Shown: positions 1 to 7,175, numbered from the stretch's first letter. The stretch: 11,203 bases of DNA from Sphingobium sp. (GCF_003248505.1 NZ_QFOA01000088.1:1-11203), one strand, 5' to 3'. Notes: generated by a model from the sequence alone, not told the origin. Program-made: numbers and translations.

Positions 1-623
1 CGGTGGCATTCGAAACCGCGACCGGTGCCAAACCTGCAATGGTGTGGCACCGCGATACGGATCTGCCCGACGATATCGACCTGATCGGGGTCCCGGGCGG
101 ATTTTCCTATGGCGACTATCTGCGGTCGGGTGCGATGGCTGCGCGATCGCCGGTGATGCAGGCCGTCGCGCGCGCCGCCGAGCGTGGCGCTTATGTGCTC
201 GGCATATGCAACGGATTTCAGGTACTGACGGAAAGCGGTCTTTTGCCAGGAGCGCTGCTACGGAACGCCGGCGGCCATTTTGTGTGCCGCGATGTCAGCT
301 TGATCGTCGACAATGCGCGCAGCGCTTTTACGGGCCGCTACGAGGCGGGCGAAACGATCAGCTTTCCTGTGGCCCATCACGACGGCAATTATTTTGCCGA
401 CGCCGAAACGTTGGACCGGCTGGAAGGCGAAGGCTGCGTCGCGCTGCGCTACGCCCAGGCGATCAACGGGTCTGCTCGCAATATTGCGGGCATTCTCAAC
501 GAAGCGGGCAACGTGCTGGGCATGATGCCGCATCCCGAACGCGTGATCGAAACGGCGCAGGGCGGTACGGACGGGCAGCGGCTGTTCCAGGGACTGGTAG
601 AAAACCTCATGGCTCGCGCCTGA
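1..623 (+). CDS. purQ: Phosphoribosylformylglycinamidine synthase, glutaminase subunit PurQ (5' truncated)
   Basis: PurQ is the glutaminase subunit of FGAM synthase (PurL/PurQ/PurS complex). It releases ammonia from glutamine for the ATP-dependent conversion of FGAR to FGAM in cytoplasmic purine synthesis. The first complete codon is at position 3, and about 17-20 N-terminal residues expected for the family lie outside the window; the GTG at 3 is an internal Val, not the start. Counting that Val as residue 1, visible landmarks are the oxyanion/substrate segment GVPGGFSYGDYLRSG (29-43), the nucleophile elbow GICNGFQ with Cys69, and the HPE motif with His177 and Glu179, which complete the class I amidotransferase triad. 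The 206 visible residues plus the missing piece fit the usual length of about 220. The gene converges with the Wzc-like gene, whose stop lies 37 bases away. Identification is firm. Confidence 0.95.
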   Translation, partial: VAFETATGAKPAMVWHRDTDLPDDIDLIGVPGGFSYGDYLRSGAMAARSPVMQAVARAAERGAYVLGICNGFQVLTESGLLPGALLRNAGGHFVCRDVSLIVDNARSAFTGRYEAGETISFPVAHHDGNYFADAETLDRLEGEGCVALRYAQAINGSARNIAGILNEAGNVLGMMPHPERVIETAQGGTDGQRLFQGLVENLMARA

Positions 624-627
624 GGCC

Positions 628-667
628 CGGCTGACATTGTCCCAACCCTCGCAGCGGATATCAGCCG
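628..667. repeat. Short inverted repeat between the convergent purQ and wzc-like stops
   Basis: CGGCTGA (628-634) and TCAGCCG (661-667) are perfect 7-base inverted arms separated by 26 bases. The right arm contains the stop codon of the wzc-like gene. No T-run follows on either strand, so this is not a canonical intrinsic terminator. It could act as a weak 3'-end stabilising hairpin for the two convergent transcripts, or be a chance match. Confidence 0.25.
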
Positions 668-2769
668 CCGCGATGATAATCATAGTCGAGCGCACGTCCC
701 TGCTGTTTGGTAAGGATCGCGCCGACGATGCTTCCTCCGGCGCGCCGTAGCCGTTCGACCGCCGTTCGCAAGCCGCCATGATGATTGCGGCCCCATTCGA
801 CCACCAACAGGCTCACCTGCGTTTTTGCGCTGACAAGAAGCGCGTCGGTCACACCCAGGATCGGCGGCGCGTCGATGAGAATAGTATCGTAACGGTCGTG
901 CACTTCCGCCAGCAATGCATCGAACGCGCCGGTCGCAAGCAACTCAGCCGGATTGGGAGGTACCGCCCCGCAAGGCAGGAGAGATACGCCGGGTACCCCG
1001 GTGTCCACAATCGCTTGTTCGGCTGTCGATTGGCCGGTCAGAACCTCACTGATGCCCGAAGAAGCGGAGAGCCGGAAAAGCCTGTGCTGGACGGGGCGTC
1101 GCATGTCTCCGTCGACCACCAGCACGCGCTTACCAAGTCCCGCCAGCGCCAGCGCCAAGGCATGGAGTGTCAGCGATTTGCCCTCCCCTTCCTGCGCGCT
1201 GGTGACGAGAATGGATCGAGGGAGACCGTCCGCCGACGCGAGTTGCAACGAAGCAGCGATAGGCCGAAAGATTTCGGGCGGCTGCGGATTGTCACCCGTA
1301 ACCGGCACCGCGCCGATGAGCGGCAGTCCTACACGCTCGCTCAACGTATCACCTGACGTGACCGCATCGTCGAACAAGTGCCGCGCCCCGATCAGCAACA
1401 GACCGAGGATCAAGCCCGTCAGCGCGGCGAGCGCCAGCGTTTCTCCCACTTTGGGCGAGAATGGGCGTTCAGGTACCGCTGCACGATCGAGCGGTTGAAT
1501 GCGACCGGCCTGGAAGCCCGCCTGCGACGCCATGTCACGATAGCGCTGGAGCAGGCTGTCATGCAGCATTCGATAAGTGTCGACCGACCGCTCCATGATG
1601 CCCAGCTGGACATCGCGTCCCTGTTCGGACCGAGCCTGCTCCTCGATCTTGGCGATCTCGCGGTCGATCTGCCGTTCCCCGCGCACCGCGACGTCCACTT
1701 GCGCACGCATCGAACTGCGGATCGTGGCTGCCATCGCGTTCGCCTGCTCGTCCAGCGCGGCCAGGCGGGCGCGAGCCTCACGCATTTCGGGGTGGGCGTC
1801 CTTGCGGAATTGGCGTTCCTGCGCGATCTGCGCCCGCGCTTGCGCACGTTCGGCAAGGATTTGCTGCATAGCGCCGTTGTTCAGGACTTCGGGAAGACTG
1901 TCGGCGCTCGCACCGCGCGCGCTTTCCCATCGTTTCTGCGCGGCGATACGGTCAGCGGTCGCCTGAGCGCGAAAGCCGTTGAGTTGGGCCAGTCGCGCCG
2001 CGGTTATCCCCTCAGGCGCGGAGTGCCCGTCCGAACCGTCTTGTCCGATATGCCCGCCATTATGCGCGGCATACGTCGCCAGGTCTCGCTCCGCGCGCTC
2101 CAGATCGCGCCGTGCCCCATCCAGTTCCCCGAGCAGAAAACGACGCGCCTGAACCCCGGCATCGAAGCCGCGCTTGAGGTCCGCGCGGATGACGCTGTCG
2201 GCATAACTGTTAGCGACCCGCGCGGACAGCACGGGATTGGCACTGACGAAGCTGATTTCGAGGATGCGGGACTTGCCCGGCAGTTTGACTTCCAGATGAC
2301 TGCGCAAAAGATCGACGGCGCGAGCCTGCTCCACCTGCCGCTGCGACTGGCTGCCCTTTCCGGCATCGGGGCGTTGCTCACCCATGCCATCGAAAAAGGT
2401 CGGCGTGCCGACCAGCGACAGGTCACGCGCGACATCCTCCGCCAGCGCTCGGCTGCGAAGCACCTCCAACTGTGTCTGCATGAGCGTTTCGGTATCGCTG
2501 GCGTTCATGCGCTGGCTGGTGCCTGCGCCCGCCGCGCCCGCAGGCACGTCCTGCACCTCGACGGACGCGGTCGCGCGATAATCGGGCGTCGCCATCAATA
2601 TGAGCAGCGCCCCACCAAGAAGGCAAAGCGCCAGAGAGACGAACAGGATGATGCGATGGCGGCGGATCACCATCCCGCCGCGACCGACGGCACGCGCGAC
2701 GCGGACGTTCCAGCCCGATGCGGTCGCGTTAAGATCCCTTTGGACGGGAAGGATGTCCTCGCCCCTCAT
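661..2769 (-). CDS. Wzc/GumC-like polysaccharide co-polymerase with C-terminal BY-kinase domain
   Basis: An inner-membrane protein of 702 residues that would control chain length and export of a surface polysaccharide, working with the outer-membrane Wza-like protein encoded just upstream. Layout: cytoplasmic N-terminus; first membrane segment about 40-60; a Wzz-type periplasmic region with long charged, Ala-rich helices likely to form coiled coils (about 205-235 and 300-390); a Pro-containing segment (433-440) before the second membrane segment (about 445-461); then a bacterial tyrosine kinase domain. That domain has Walker A SAQEGEGKS (524-532, Lys531), Walker A' VVDGDMRRP (551-559) and Walker B ILIDAPP (630-636). 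The C-terminal tail is short and has only two tyrosines (Tyr696, Tyr698), unlike the Tyr cluster of E. coli Wzc. The oligomerisation motif EX2RX2R is only partly present (Glu499, Arg502, then Ala505). The start is fixed by the ATGA overlap with the preceding gene's stop. No cognate phosphatase gene is seen. Confidence 0.92.
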   Translation of the reverse strand: MRGEDILPVQRDLNATASGWNVRVARAVGRGGMVIRRHRIILFVSLALCLLGGALLILMATPDYRATASVEVQDVPAGAAGAGTSQRMNASDTETLMQTQLEVLRSRALAEDVARDLSLVGTPTFFDGMGEQRPDAGKGSQSQRQVEQARAVDLLRSHLEVKLPGKSRILEISFVSANPVLSARVANSYADSVIRADLKRGFDAGVQARRFLLGELDGARRDLERAERDLATYAAHNGGHIGQDGSDGHSAPEGITAARLAQLNGFRAQATADRIAAQKRWESARGASADSLPEVLNNGAMQQILAERAQARAQIAQERQFRKDAHPEMREARARLAALDEQANAMAATIRSSMRAQVDVAVRGERQIDREIAKIEEQARSEQGRDVQLGIMERSVDTYRMLHDSLLQRYRDMASQAGFQAGRIQPLDRAAVPERPFSPKVGETLALAALTGLILGLLLIGARHLFDDAVTSGDTLSERVGLPLIGAVPVTGDNPQPPEIFRPIAASLQLASADGLPRSILVTSAQEGEGKSLTLHALALALAGLGKRVLVVDGDMRRPVQHRLFRLSASSGISEVLTGQSTAEQAIVDTGVPGVSLLPCGAVPPNPAELLATGAFDALLAEVHDRYDTILIDAPPILGVTDALLVSAKTQVSLLVVEWGRNHHGGLRTAVERLRRAGGSIVGAILTKQQGRALDYDYHRGG

Positions 2770-3470
2770 CGTCCGTCCAGCGCTATAAAGCCAGTGGCGA
2801 GTGCCGGAATTGCAAGCAGCGCACCGCCCAAAATCGCCTTTGCACGTGACAGCCCCACAATGATCCGATCTCCCGGCAGGATTTCGACGTCCTGCGCCTC
2901 CCCCCGCCGAATGGCGCCGAGGTCGAAACGTCCCGCCAAACGCTGACCGTCCATCTGCCGGACGATCACGATATCGTCCAGGCCGGCTAGCCGTGTCGGC
3001 CCCTTCCCAAGGGCGACAGCCTGCAGCAGGGTCATGCGCCCCTCAAGCGGGTAAAGTCCCGGCTCGCGCACTTCGCCATCCAGCGTGATACGCCGCCCGA
3101 CCGCTTTTTTGACGAACAGGCTGACCTGGGGCGAAACGAGGTAACGCTCGCCGAGCCGTCCCGCGATCACGTCGCTCGCCTCGCTGGCGGTCAGCCCCGC
3201 GACGGAGACGTCGCCTATCAAAGGAAGGCGCAACATACCGGCGGCACTGACCTGCGCATCCTCCAGCGAAAGATCGGGTTCGTGATAGACCTGAACCCGA
3301 AGGACATCGTCGGGTGCGATGCGATAATCCATACCCAAAGCGGACGGCGGCGGGATGAGCGCATAGGCACTCTCCCCGCGAGGTGCATCCTCGACCGTGG
3401 CGCAGCCGCCCATCAGCACCGCAGCCGCAACAGGTACGATGCGTAGAGCCGTGTCGATTTTGAGCTTCAT
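2766..3470 (-). CDS. Wza/GumB-like polysaccharide export outer-membrane lipoprotein
   Basis: A polysaccharide export (OPX) protein that should form the outer-membrane channel and dock on the periplasmic part of the Wzc-like partner. I chose the Met at 3470 (234 residues) over an in-frame start at 3536. It follows a GGGAG Shine-Dalgarno (3480-3476) by 5 bases and begins a lipoprotein signal: MKLK, a hydrophobic stretch, then MGGC with Cys23 as the probable lipidated residue. The Poly_export domain begins about residue 47 (MDYRIAPDDVLRVQVYHEPD) and runs to about 125. One SLBB-type domain follows (about 127-175, LDGEVREPGLYPL). A very hydrophobic C-terminal helix (about 212-231) ends the protein and could be the membrane-crossing helix. 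With one SLBB domain it is GumB-sized, much shorter than E. coli Wza. Its stop overlaps the wzc-like start by 4 bases, implying translational coupling. The gap to wecC upstream is 102 bases with no clear terminator. Confidence 0.92.
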   Translation of the reverse strand: MKLKIDTALRIVPVAAAVLMGGCATVEDAPRGESAYALIPPPSALGMDYRIAPDDVLRVQVYHEPDLSLEDAQVSAAGMLRLPLIGDVSVAGLTASEASDVIAGRLGERYLVSPQVSLFVKKAVGRRITLDGEVREPGLYPLEGRMTLLQAVALGKGPTRLAGLDDIVIVRQMDGQRLAGRFDLGAIRRGEAQDVEILPGDRIIVGLSRAKAILGGALLAIPALATGFIALDGR

Positions 3471-3475
3471 CCGCG

Positions 3476-3480
3476 CTCCC
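3476..3480 (-). promoter_or_regulatory. Shine-Dalgarno that decides the Wza-like start
   Basis: On the minus strand GGGAG lies 5 bases before the ATG at 3470. Together with the lipoprotein signal that begins there, it selects this start over the longer in-frame reading from 3536, whose extra 22 residues (Arg/Pro-rich) would bury the signal peptide. Confidence 0.6.
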
Positions 3481-3572
3481 GCCGTGAAATGCCCCTTGCG
3501 AAGCGGCGGGTTAACCGTAGCGCGCCGGCATAGCAACCTTCGACGCGGCAGGACGATGCCCTTACACCGTCG

Positions 3573-4868
3573 TCACACCGCGACACGATCCGGCGCGGAC
3601 CATGGTGCGCGGCGCGGCTGATCAGGCCAAATACCGCGCGTGTCATACACCGCCTTGTCGGCGCGTTCGTCGACGGGAACGGATTTGAACATGTCATGAT
3701 CGACAAGAATGACGAAAACGCCACATTGTTCCAGAGCCGTATCGAGATCGGTCAGTTCCGCCCCCGTTCCGGCGAACTCCATGGGCAGGGCCTGCGCATA
3801 TGGCTCCACCAGCTTGACGCGGCGACCGTAGCGGCGCGCCAACCGAGCGGCAATCTTGACTGCAGGGCTTTCGCGAAAATCGTCGATATTCGCCTTGAAT
3901 GCCAAGCCCAGGCAAGCGACGTTTTCATGAGGGAACATGTCGACAAGGTCGGATGCCTTGGCGACGACATAGTCGGTCTTGCCGTCATTCACCTCGCGCG
4001 CGGTCCGGATGATGCGGGCATTGTCGGGGTCGCCATGCACGATGAACCAAGGATCAACCGCAATGCAGTGCCCACCGACGCCAGGGCCGGGATTGAGGAT
4101 ATTGACGCGTGGATGACGATTGGCAAGGCGGATCACCTCCCACACGTCGATGTCCATATTTTCAGCGATAATGGACAGTTCGTTAGCGAACGCGATGTTC
4201 ACGTCGCGAAAGCTGTTTTCGACGAGCTTGACCATCTCAGCTGCGCGCGCTGTGGTCGTGATGCACGCCCCCCGCACGAACTGGCGGTAGAAGCCCAGCG
4301 CCTTGCGTGCGCAACGCGGCGTGATGCCGCCGATGCAGCGGTCATTGTCGATAAGTTCGACGAGGATACGACCGGGGAGCACGCGTTCGGGACAATAGGC
4401 GATGGCGATATCGCCCGCAGCGCCGCTGCCCGGCATCCGCAAGTCGGGGCGCAGTTGCGCGAAGAGATCGCGCATCGCCTCGGTCGTGCCAACGGGCGAA
4501 GTGGATTCTAGGATCACCGTATCCCCGGCCTTCAGCACGGGCGCGACCGTTCGTGCAGCCTTAAGGACGAAGGATATGTCGGGCGCGCGGTCCTCAGCCA
4601 CCGGGGTCGGCACGGCGATGATGAAAACGTCGCTTTCCTCCACCGCCAGACTGGCGCGCAGGTTGCCACGTGCCACCACGCCCTGCACCAATCCGTCGAG
4701 ATCGACTTCCTCGATATGGACACGACCGGAATTGACCGTTTCCACCACATGGGGCGACACATCGACGCCGACAACCTGCGCTCCGCCCCGCGCGATGAGG
4801 GCGGCGGTAGGAAGGCCGATATAGCCTAAACCGATGACAGAAACTTTTTGCTTTGCGTCGACGGGCAT
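3573..4868 (-). CDS. wecC: UDP-N-acetyl-D-mannosamine dehydrogenase (WecC family)
   Basis: A cytoplasmic NAD-dependent dehydrogenase that oxidises C6 of UDP-ManNAc twice to give UDP-ManNAcA, the donor of an acidic sugar for surface polysaccharides. The 431 residues match the family length. An N-terminal Rossmann fold carries GLGYIG (13-18). The central UDPG/MGDP dehydrogenase domain shows ESTSPVGTTE (121-130), CPERVLPG (159-166) and EMVKLVENSFRD (211-222, Lys214 and Asn218). The catalytic Cys268 lies in GPGVGGHCIAVDPWF. The C-terminal UDP-binding part has GLAFKANIDDFRESPA (321-336) and YDTRGIW (408-414). Every expected active-site residue is visible. The ATG at 4868 follows an AGGA element by 6 bases. 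The gene sits 92 bases downstream of wecB, whose product is its substrate supply. A closely related UDP-sugar dehydrogenase specificity cannot be fully excluded, but the wecB pairing strongly favours UDP-ManNAc. Confidence 0.93.
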   Translation of the reverse strand: MPVDAKQKVSVIGLGYIGLPTAALIARGGAQVVGVDVSPHVVETVNSGRVHIEEVDLDGLVQGVVARGNLRASLAVEESDVFIIAVPTPVAEDRAPDISFVLKAARTVAPVLKAGDTVILESTSPVGTTEAMRDLFAQLRPDLRMPGSGAAGDIAIAYCPERVLPGRILVELIDNDRCIGGITPRCARKALGFYRQFVRGACITTTARAAEMVKLVENSFRDVNIAFANELSIIAENMDIDVWEVIRLANRHPRVNILNPGPGVGGHCIAVDPWFIVHGDPDNARIIRTAREVNDGKTDYVVAKASDLVDMFPHENVACLGLAFKANIDDFRESPAVKIAARLARRYGRRVKLVEPYAQALPMEFAGTGAELTDLDTALEQCGVFVILVDHDMFKSVPVDERADKAVYDTRGIWPDQPRRAPWSAPDRVAV

Positions 4869-4960
4869 GACGATCCTGGGCGCTGTGAATTTGCCCGTTC
4901 TTCTGCGCTCAAATGCTGAAGATTCCGCAAACGAGGACGCGGGATCGACGCAGCGCGCCC

Positions 4961-6070
4961 TTAGCTGGCGATAATCGCCGCGATCCGGGCCGCAGCCCGC
5001 CCGTCGCCGAAGGGATTGTGCGCGCGAGCCATGGCGTCATAGGCGAGCTGATCGTCCAGCAGTCCGCAGACCTCGCTCACGATTCTGGTCCGATCGGTTC
5101 CAACCAGCTTCGCGGTGCCAGCCGCGATCCCTTCGGGCCGCTCAGTCGTCTCACGCATTACCAGCACCGGCTTGCCGAGCGAAGGCGCTTCCTCCTGCAC
5201 GCCGCCGCTGTCGGTGAGGACGAGGCTGGACATATCGAGCAAGCGCACGAAATGCGGATAGTCGAGCGGCTCGATCATCGCGACATTGGGGATTCCTCCC
5301 AGCACCGCATCCATAACCGGGCGGACATTGGGATTGGGATGAACCGGGAAGATAACCGCCACATCGGGGCGCGCGGCGATGTCGGCTATGGATCGGGCAA
5401 TCGCCTCCATCCCGCCGCCGAAATTCTCACGTCGGTGGCTGGTGACGGCGACGATCCGCTTGTCGGAAAACCGATCTGCCAGGGGATCTAGCCCGCTTGC
5501 CAGCGCCGGCTCCGCGCGCACGCGGTCGCGCGTGGCGAGAAGCGCGTCGATGACCGTGTTACCGGTGACATGGATGCTCGCGGCGTCGCGCCCTTCGTTG
5601 AGCAGCGCGTCGGCGGCAGCCTGCGTCGGCGCGAAATTCATATCGGCGATGCAGGCCACGACGCGGCGGTTGACCTCCTCGGGCCAAGGGTGATGGATGT
5701 CGCCGCTGCGCAATCCGGCTTCGACATGCCCGACGGGAATCTTGCGGTAGTAGGCAGCAAGGCTGGCAACCATGGTGGTGAGCGTGTCGCCGTGGACGAG
5801 GATGCGGTCGGGTTTTTCATCGTCGAATGCGCGACCGAGCTCCACGATGAGCCGAGCGGTAAGGCCATCGAGCGTTTGGTTGGGCTGCATCACGTCCAGA
5901 TCCACGTCAGGCGATATGCCCGCTATTTCCAGCACCTGATCCAGCAGGCCCCGGTGCTGCGCTGTCACGATCACCCGCGTGTCGATACCGGAATGTCGAC
6001 GCAGGGCATGGACGACGGGAAACATCTTGATCGCTTCGGGACGCGTACCGAACACCAACGCAATCTTCAT
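4961..6070 (-). CDS. wecB: UDP-N-acetylglucosamine 2-epimerase, non-hydrolysing (WecB family)
   Basis: Cytoplasmic enzyme that interconverts UDP-GlcNAc and UDP-ManNAc, the first committed step toward UDP-ManNAcA. The 369-residue protein has the two-lobed GT-B-like fold sequence pattern: N-terminal FGTRPEAIKM (7-16, Arg10 and Lys15), HGDT (93-96, Asp95), VEAGLRSGD (116-124, Glu117), WPEEVNRR (129-136, Glu131), then SHRREN (211-216, His213) and TDSGGVQEEAPSLGKPVL (286-303). These residues fall at the same numbers as the catalytic and UDP-binding residues known from the E. coli enzyme. The ATG at 6070 has a strong AAGGAAG Shine-Dalgarno (6080-6074). It is the first gene of the minus-strand cluster, and 85 bases separate its start from a divergent small gene, so the promoter for the cluster probably lies there. 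Confidence 0.95.
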   Translation of the reverse strand: MKIALVFGTRPEAIKMFPVVHALRRHSGIDTRVIVTAQHRGLLDQVLEIAGISPDVDLDVMQPNQTLDGLTARLIVELGRAFDDEKPDRILVHGDTLTTMVASLAAYYRKIPVGHVEAGLRSGDIHHPWPEEVNRRVVACIADMNFAPTQAAADALLNEGRDAASIHVTGNTVIDALLATRDRVRAEPALASGLDPLADRFSDKRIVAVTSHRRENFGGGMEAIARSIADIAARPDVAVIFPVHPNPNVRPVMDAVLGGIPNVAMIEPLDYPHFVRLLDMSSLVLTDSGGVQEEAPSLGKPVLVMRETTERPEGIAAGTAKLVGTDRTRIVSEVCGLLDDQLAYDAMARAHNPFGDGRAAARIAAIIAS

Positions 6071-6098
6071 GGTCTTCCTTCATCGAGAGCTTCGGCCC

Positions 6099-6149
6099 CG
6101 CTCTATCGCAGAAAAACGTAACTATCCGCTGAATGCCCATGATAGAGCG
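6099..6149. repeat. 9-base inverted repeat in the wecB / small-gene divergent spacer
   Basis: CGCTCTATC (6099-6107) and GATAGAGCG (6141-6149) are perfect inverted copies, 42 bases centre to centre (about four helical turns), inside the 85-base spacer between the divergent starts at 6070 and 6156. The right arm overlaps a minus-strand TATCAT (6144-6139), which resembles a -10 element, although I see no convincing -35 at the right distance. The placement suits an operator pair bound by a dimeric or looping regulator. Function is inference only. Confidence 0.35.
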
Positions 6150-6155
6150 TACGCC

Positions 6156-6320
6156 ATGATCCCGCCTCGCCCTTCCGCTCCAGATCGTGCCTCTGTCGTC
6201 TGGCCATGGGAGGATGAAGCCGACCGTTACGCAACGCCCCACCTTCGTCACTGGCTGATGGCGGCAGCGATCCTTCTGGTCATGGGCGTTGCGGTGCCGG
6301 TATTCGCCGCGTTCGCTTAG
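6156..6320 (+). CDS. Small single-pass membrane protein, 54 residues, unknown function
   Basis: I do not recognise this protein. It starts at ATG 6156 and ends at TAG 6318-6320. The first 33 residues are hydrophilic and Pro/charge-rich (MIPPRPSAPDR, then WPWEDEADRY and HLRHW). Residues 34-54 form one hydrophobic segment (LMAAAILLVMGVAVPVFAAFA) that ends the protein, so it should be a C-tail-anchored inner-membrane protein. The Shine-Dalgarno is weak (a GAG about 8 bases upstream). It is not a shadow: no other gene covers these bases. It diverges from wecB and converges with the ABC permease, with only 3 bases between the two stops, which is typical of tightly packed real genes. It could be a modulator of a neighbouring membrane system or an unrelated small protein. 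Confidence 0.5.
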   Translation: MIPPRPSAPDRASVVWPWEDEADRYATPHLRHWLMAAAILLVMGVAVPVFAAFA

Positions 6321-6323
6321 CGA

Positions 6324-7175
6324 TCAGGCCTTGATCTTCCAGCCGCGTTTCAGAAGCCCGTAGCAAAAGCCGAGCAGAAGGATGTTAAGACCCAGCAACA
6401 CAGCGCTGCCCACCGCGACATTGGTGTCCGCCGCCGCGACGAACCCGTATCGGAAGCCGGAAATAATGTAGAAGAAGGGATTGGCGTGGCTCACCGCTTG
6501 AAAGAAGGGCGGGAGGCGGTCGATCGAATAGAAAGTGCCTGACAGAAGCGCCAGCGGCCCGATCACGAAGTTGGTGACCGCTGCGCCATGGTCGAACTTC
6601 TCTGCCCAGATCGACGTCAGCACGCCTAGGAACGCGATGAAGCTGGTGCCAAGCAACCCGAACCAGAGCACTGCCCAAAGATGTGCGGGCGTGACATGAA
6701 CGCCCGGCCACGCGGCCATCGCGATCCAAAGCGCGAAACCGACAAACACAGCGCGCGTGACGGATGACGCCACCAGTGCGAACAGCAATTCGCCCACCGA
6801 AATAGGCGGCATGAGATAGTCGATCAGCGTGCCTTGCACCTTTCCTACCATCAGCGAGAAGCTCGCATTGGCGAAGCAGGCGTTGATCATGCCCATCACG
6901 ATCAGCCCCGGCGCGATGAAATCGGCAAACGGCACGGCCTCTCCACGCAGGCTGACCGTCCGTCCGCTGCCGCCCAACGCTACGATGAAGATGATCAGGA
7001 ACATGAGCGTCGTGATCGCGGGCGCCCATACCGTCTGGAGTTGAACCTTCAGGAAACGGCGCACCTCCTTGCGATAGAGCGCCCAGGTCCCGGCCCAGTT
7101 GACGTTGCGAATTTGCGGTACGCCGGGTTCGGCGAAGATGGCCGGATCGGCGGCAATTTTGGGCTGGTCGTTCAT
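6324..7175 (-). CDS. ABC-2 type transporter permease
   Basis: Membrane subunit of an ABC exporter of the ABC-2 (DrrB/NodJ/YadH-like) class; the substrate is unknown. From the Met at 7175 it is 283 residues. A cytoplasmic N-terminus contains an amphipathic segment TWALYRKEVRRFLKV (30-44), followed by about six membrane segments near 53-69, 85-106, 125-156, 165-188, 200-217 and 255-276. The family signature is clear: LSGTFYSIDRLP (211-222) and NPFFYIISGFRYG (232-244). An in-frame TTG at 7220 would add 15 residues but lacks a ribosome site, so I prefer 7175, although no good Shine-Dalgarno precedes that ATG either. The ATP-binding partner is not adjacent: gcrA diverges upstream and the small membrane gene converges downstream. 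It probably pairs with an ATPase encoded elsewhere. A role in polysaccharide export is possible from proximity but not supported by the sequence. Confidence 0.88.
   Translation of the reverse strand: MNDQPKIAADPAIFAEPGVPQIRNVNWAGTWALYRKEVRRFLKVQLQTVWAPAITTLMFLIIFIVALGGSGRTVSLRGEAVPFADFIAPGLIVMGMINACFANASFSLMVGKVQGTLIDYLMPPISVGELLFALVASSVTRAVFVGFALWIAMAAWPGVHVTPAHLWAVLWFGLLGTSFIAFLGVLTSIWAEKFDHGAAVTNFVIGPLALLSGTFYSIDRLPPFFQAVSHANPFFYIISGFRYGFVAAADTNVAVGSAVLLGLNILLLGFCYGLLKRGWKIKA

Noticed and set aside
628..667. Intrinsic terminator between purQ and the wzc-like gene
   Set aside because: The 7-base inverted arms have a 26-base loop and no T-run on either strand, so it is listed only as a weak inverted repeat.
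258..779. Minus-strand open frame across the purQ end and the wzc-like end
   Set aside because: It overlaps the conserved C-termini of two real genes in the wrong frame and shows no protein family pattern.
1378..2946. Long plus-strand open frame (522 codons) opposite the wzc-like gene and running into the wza-like gene
   Set aside because: It is antisense to two well-supported coding genes. Its translation is Arg/His/Ala-rich without any recognisable domain, as expected from GC-rich codon bias on the opposite strand.
3471..3536. Extension of the Wza-like protein to a start at 3536
   Set aside because: The added residues would precede and mask the lipoprotein signal. The Shine-Dalgarno and lipobox both support the start at 3470.
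3696..4511. Plus-strand open frame opposite wecC
   Set aside because: wecC carries all expected catalytic motifs on the minus strand. The antisense translation has no family features.
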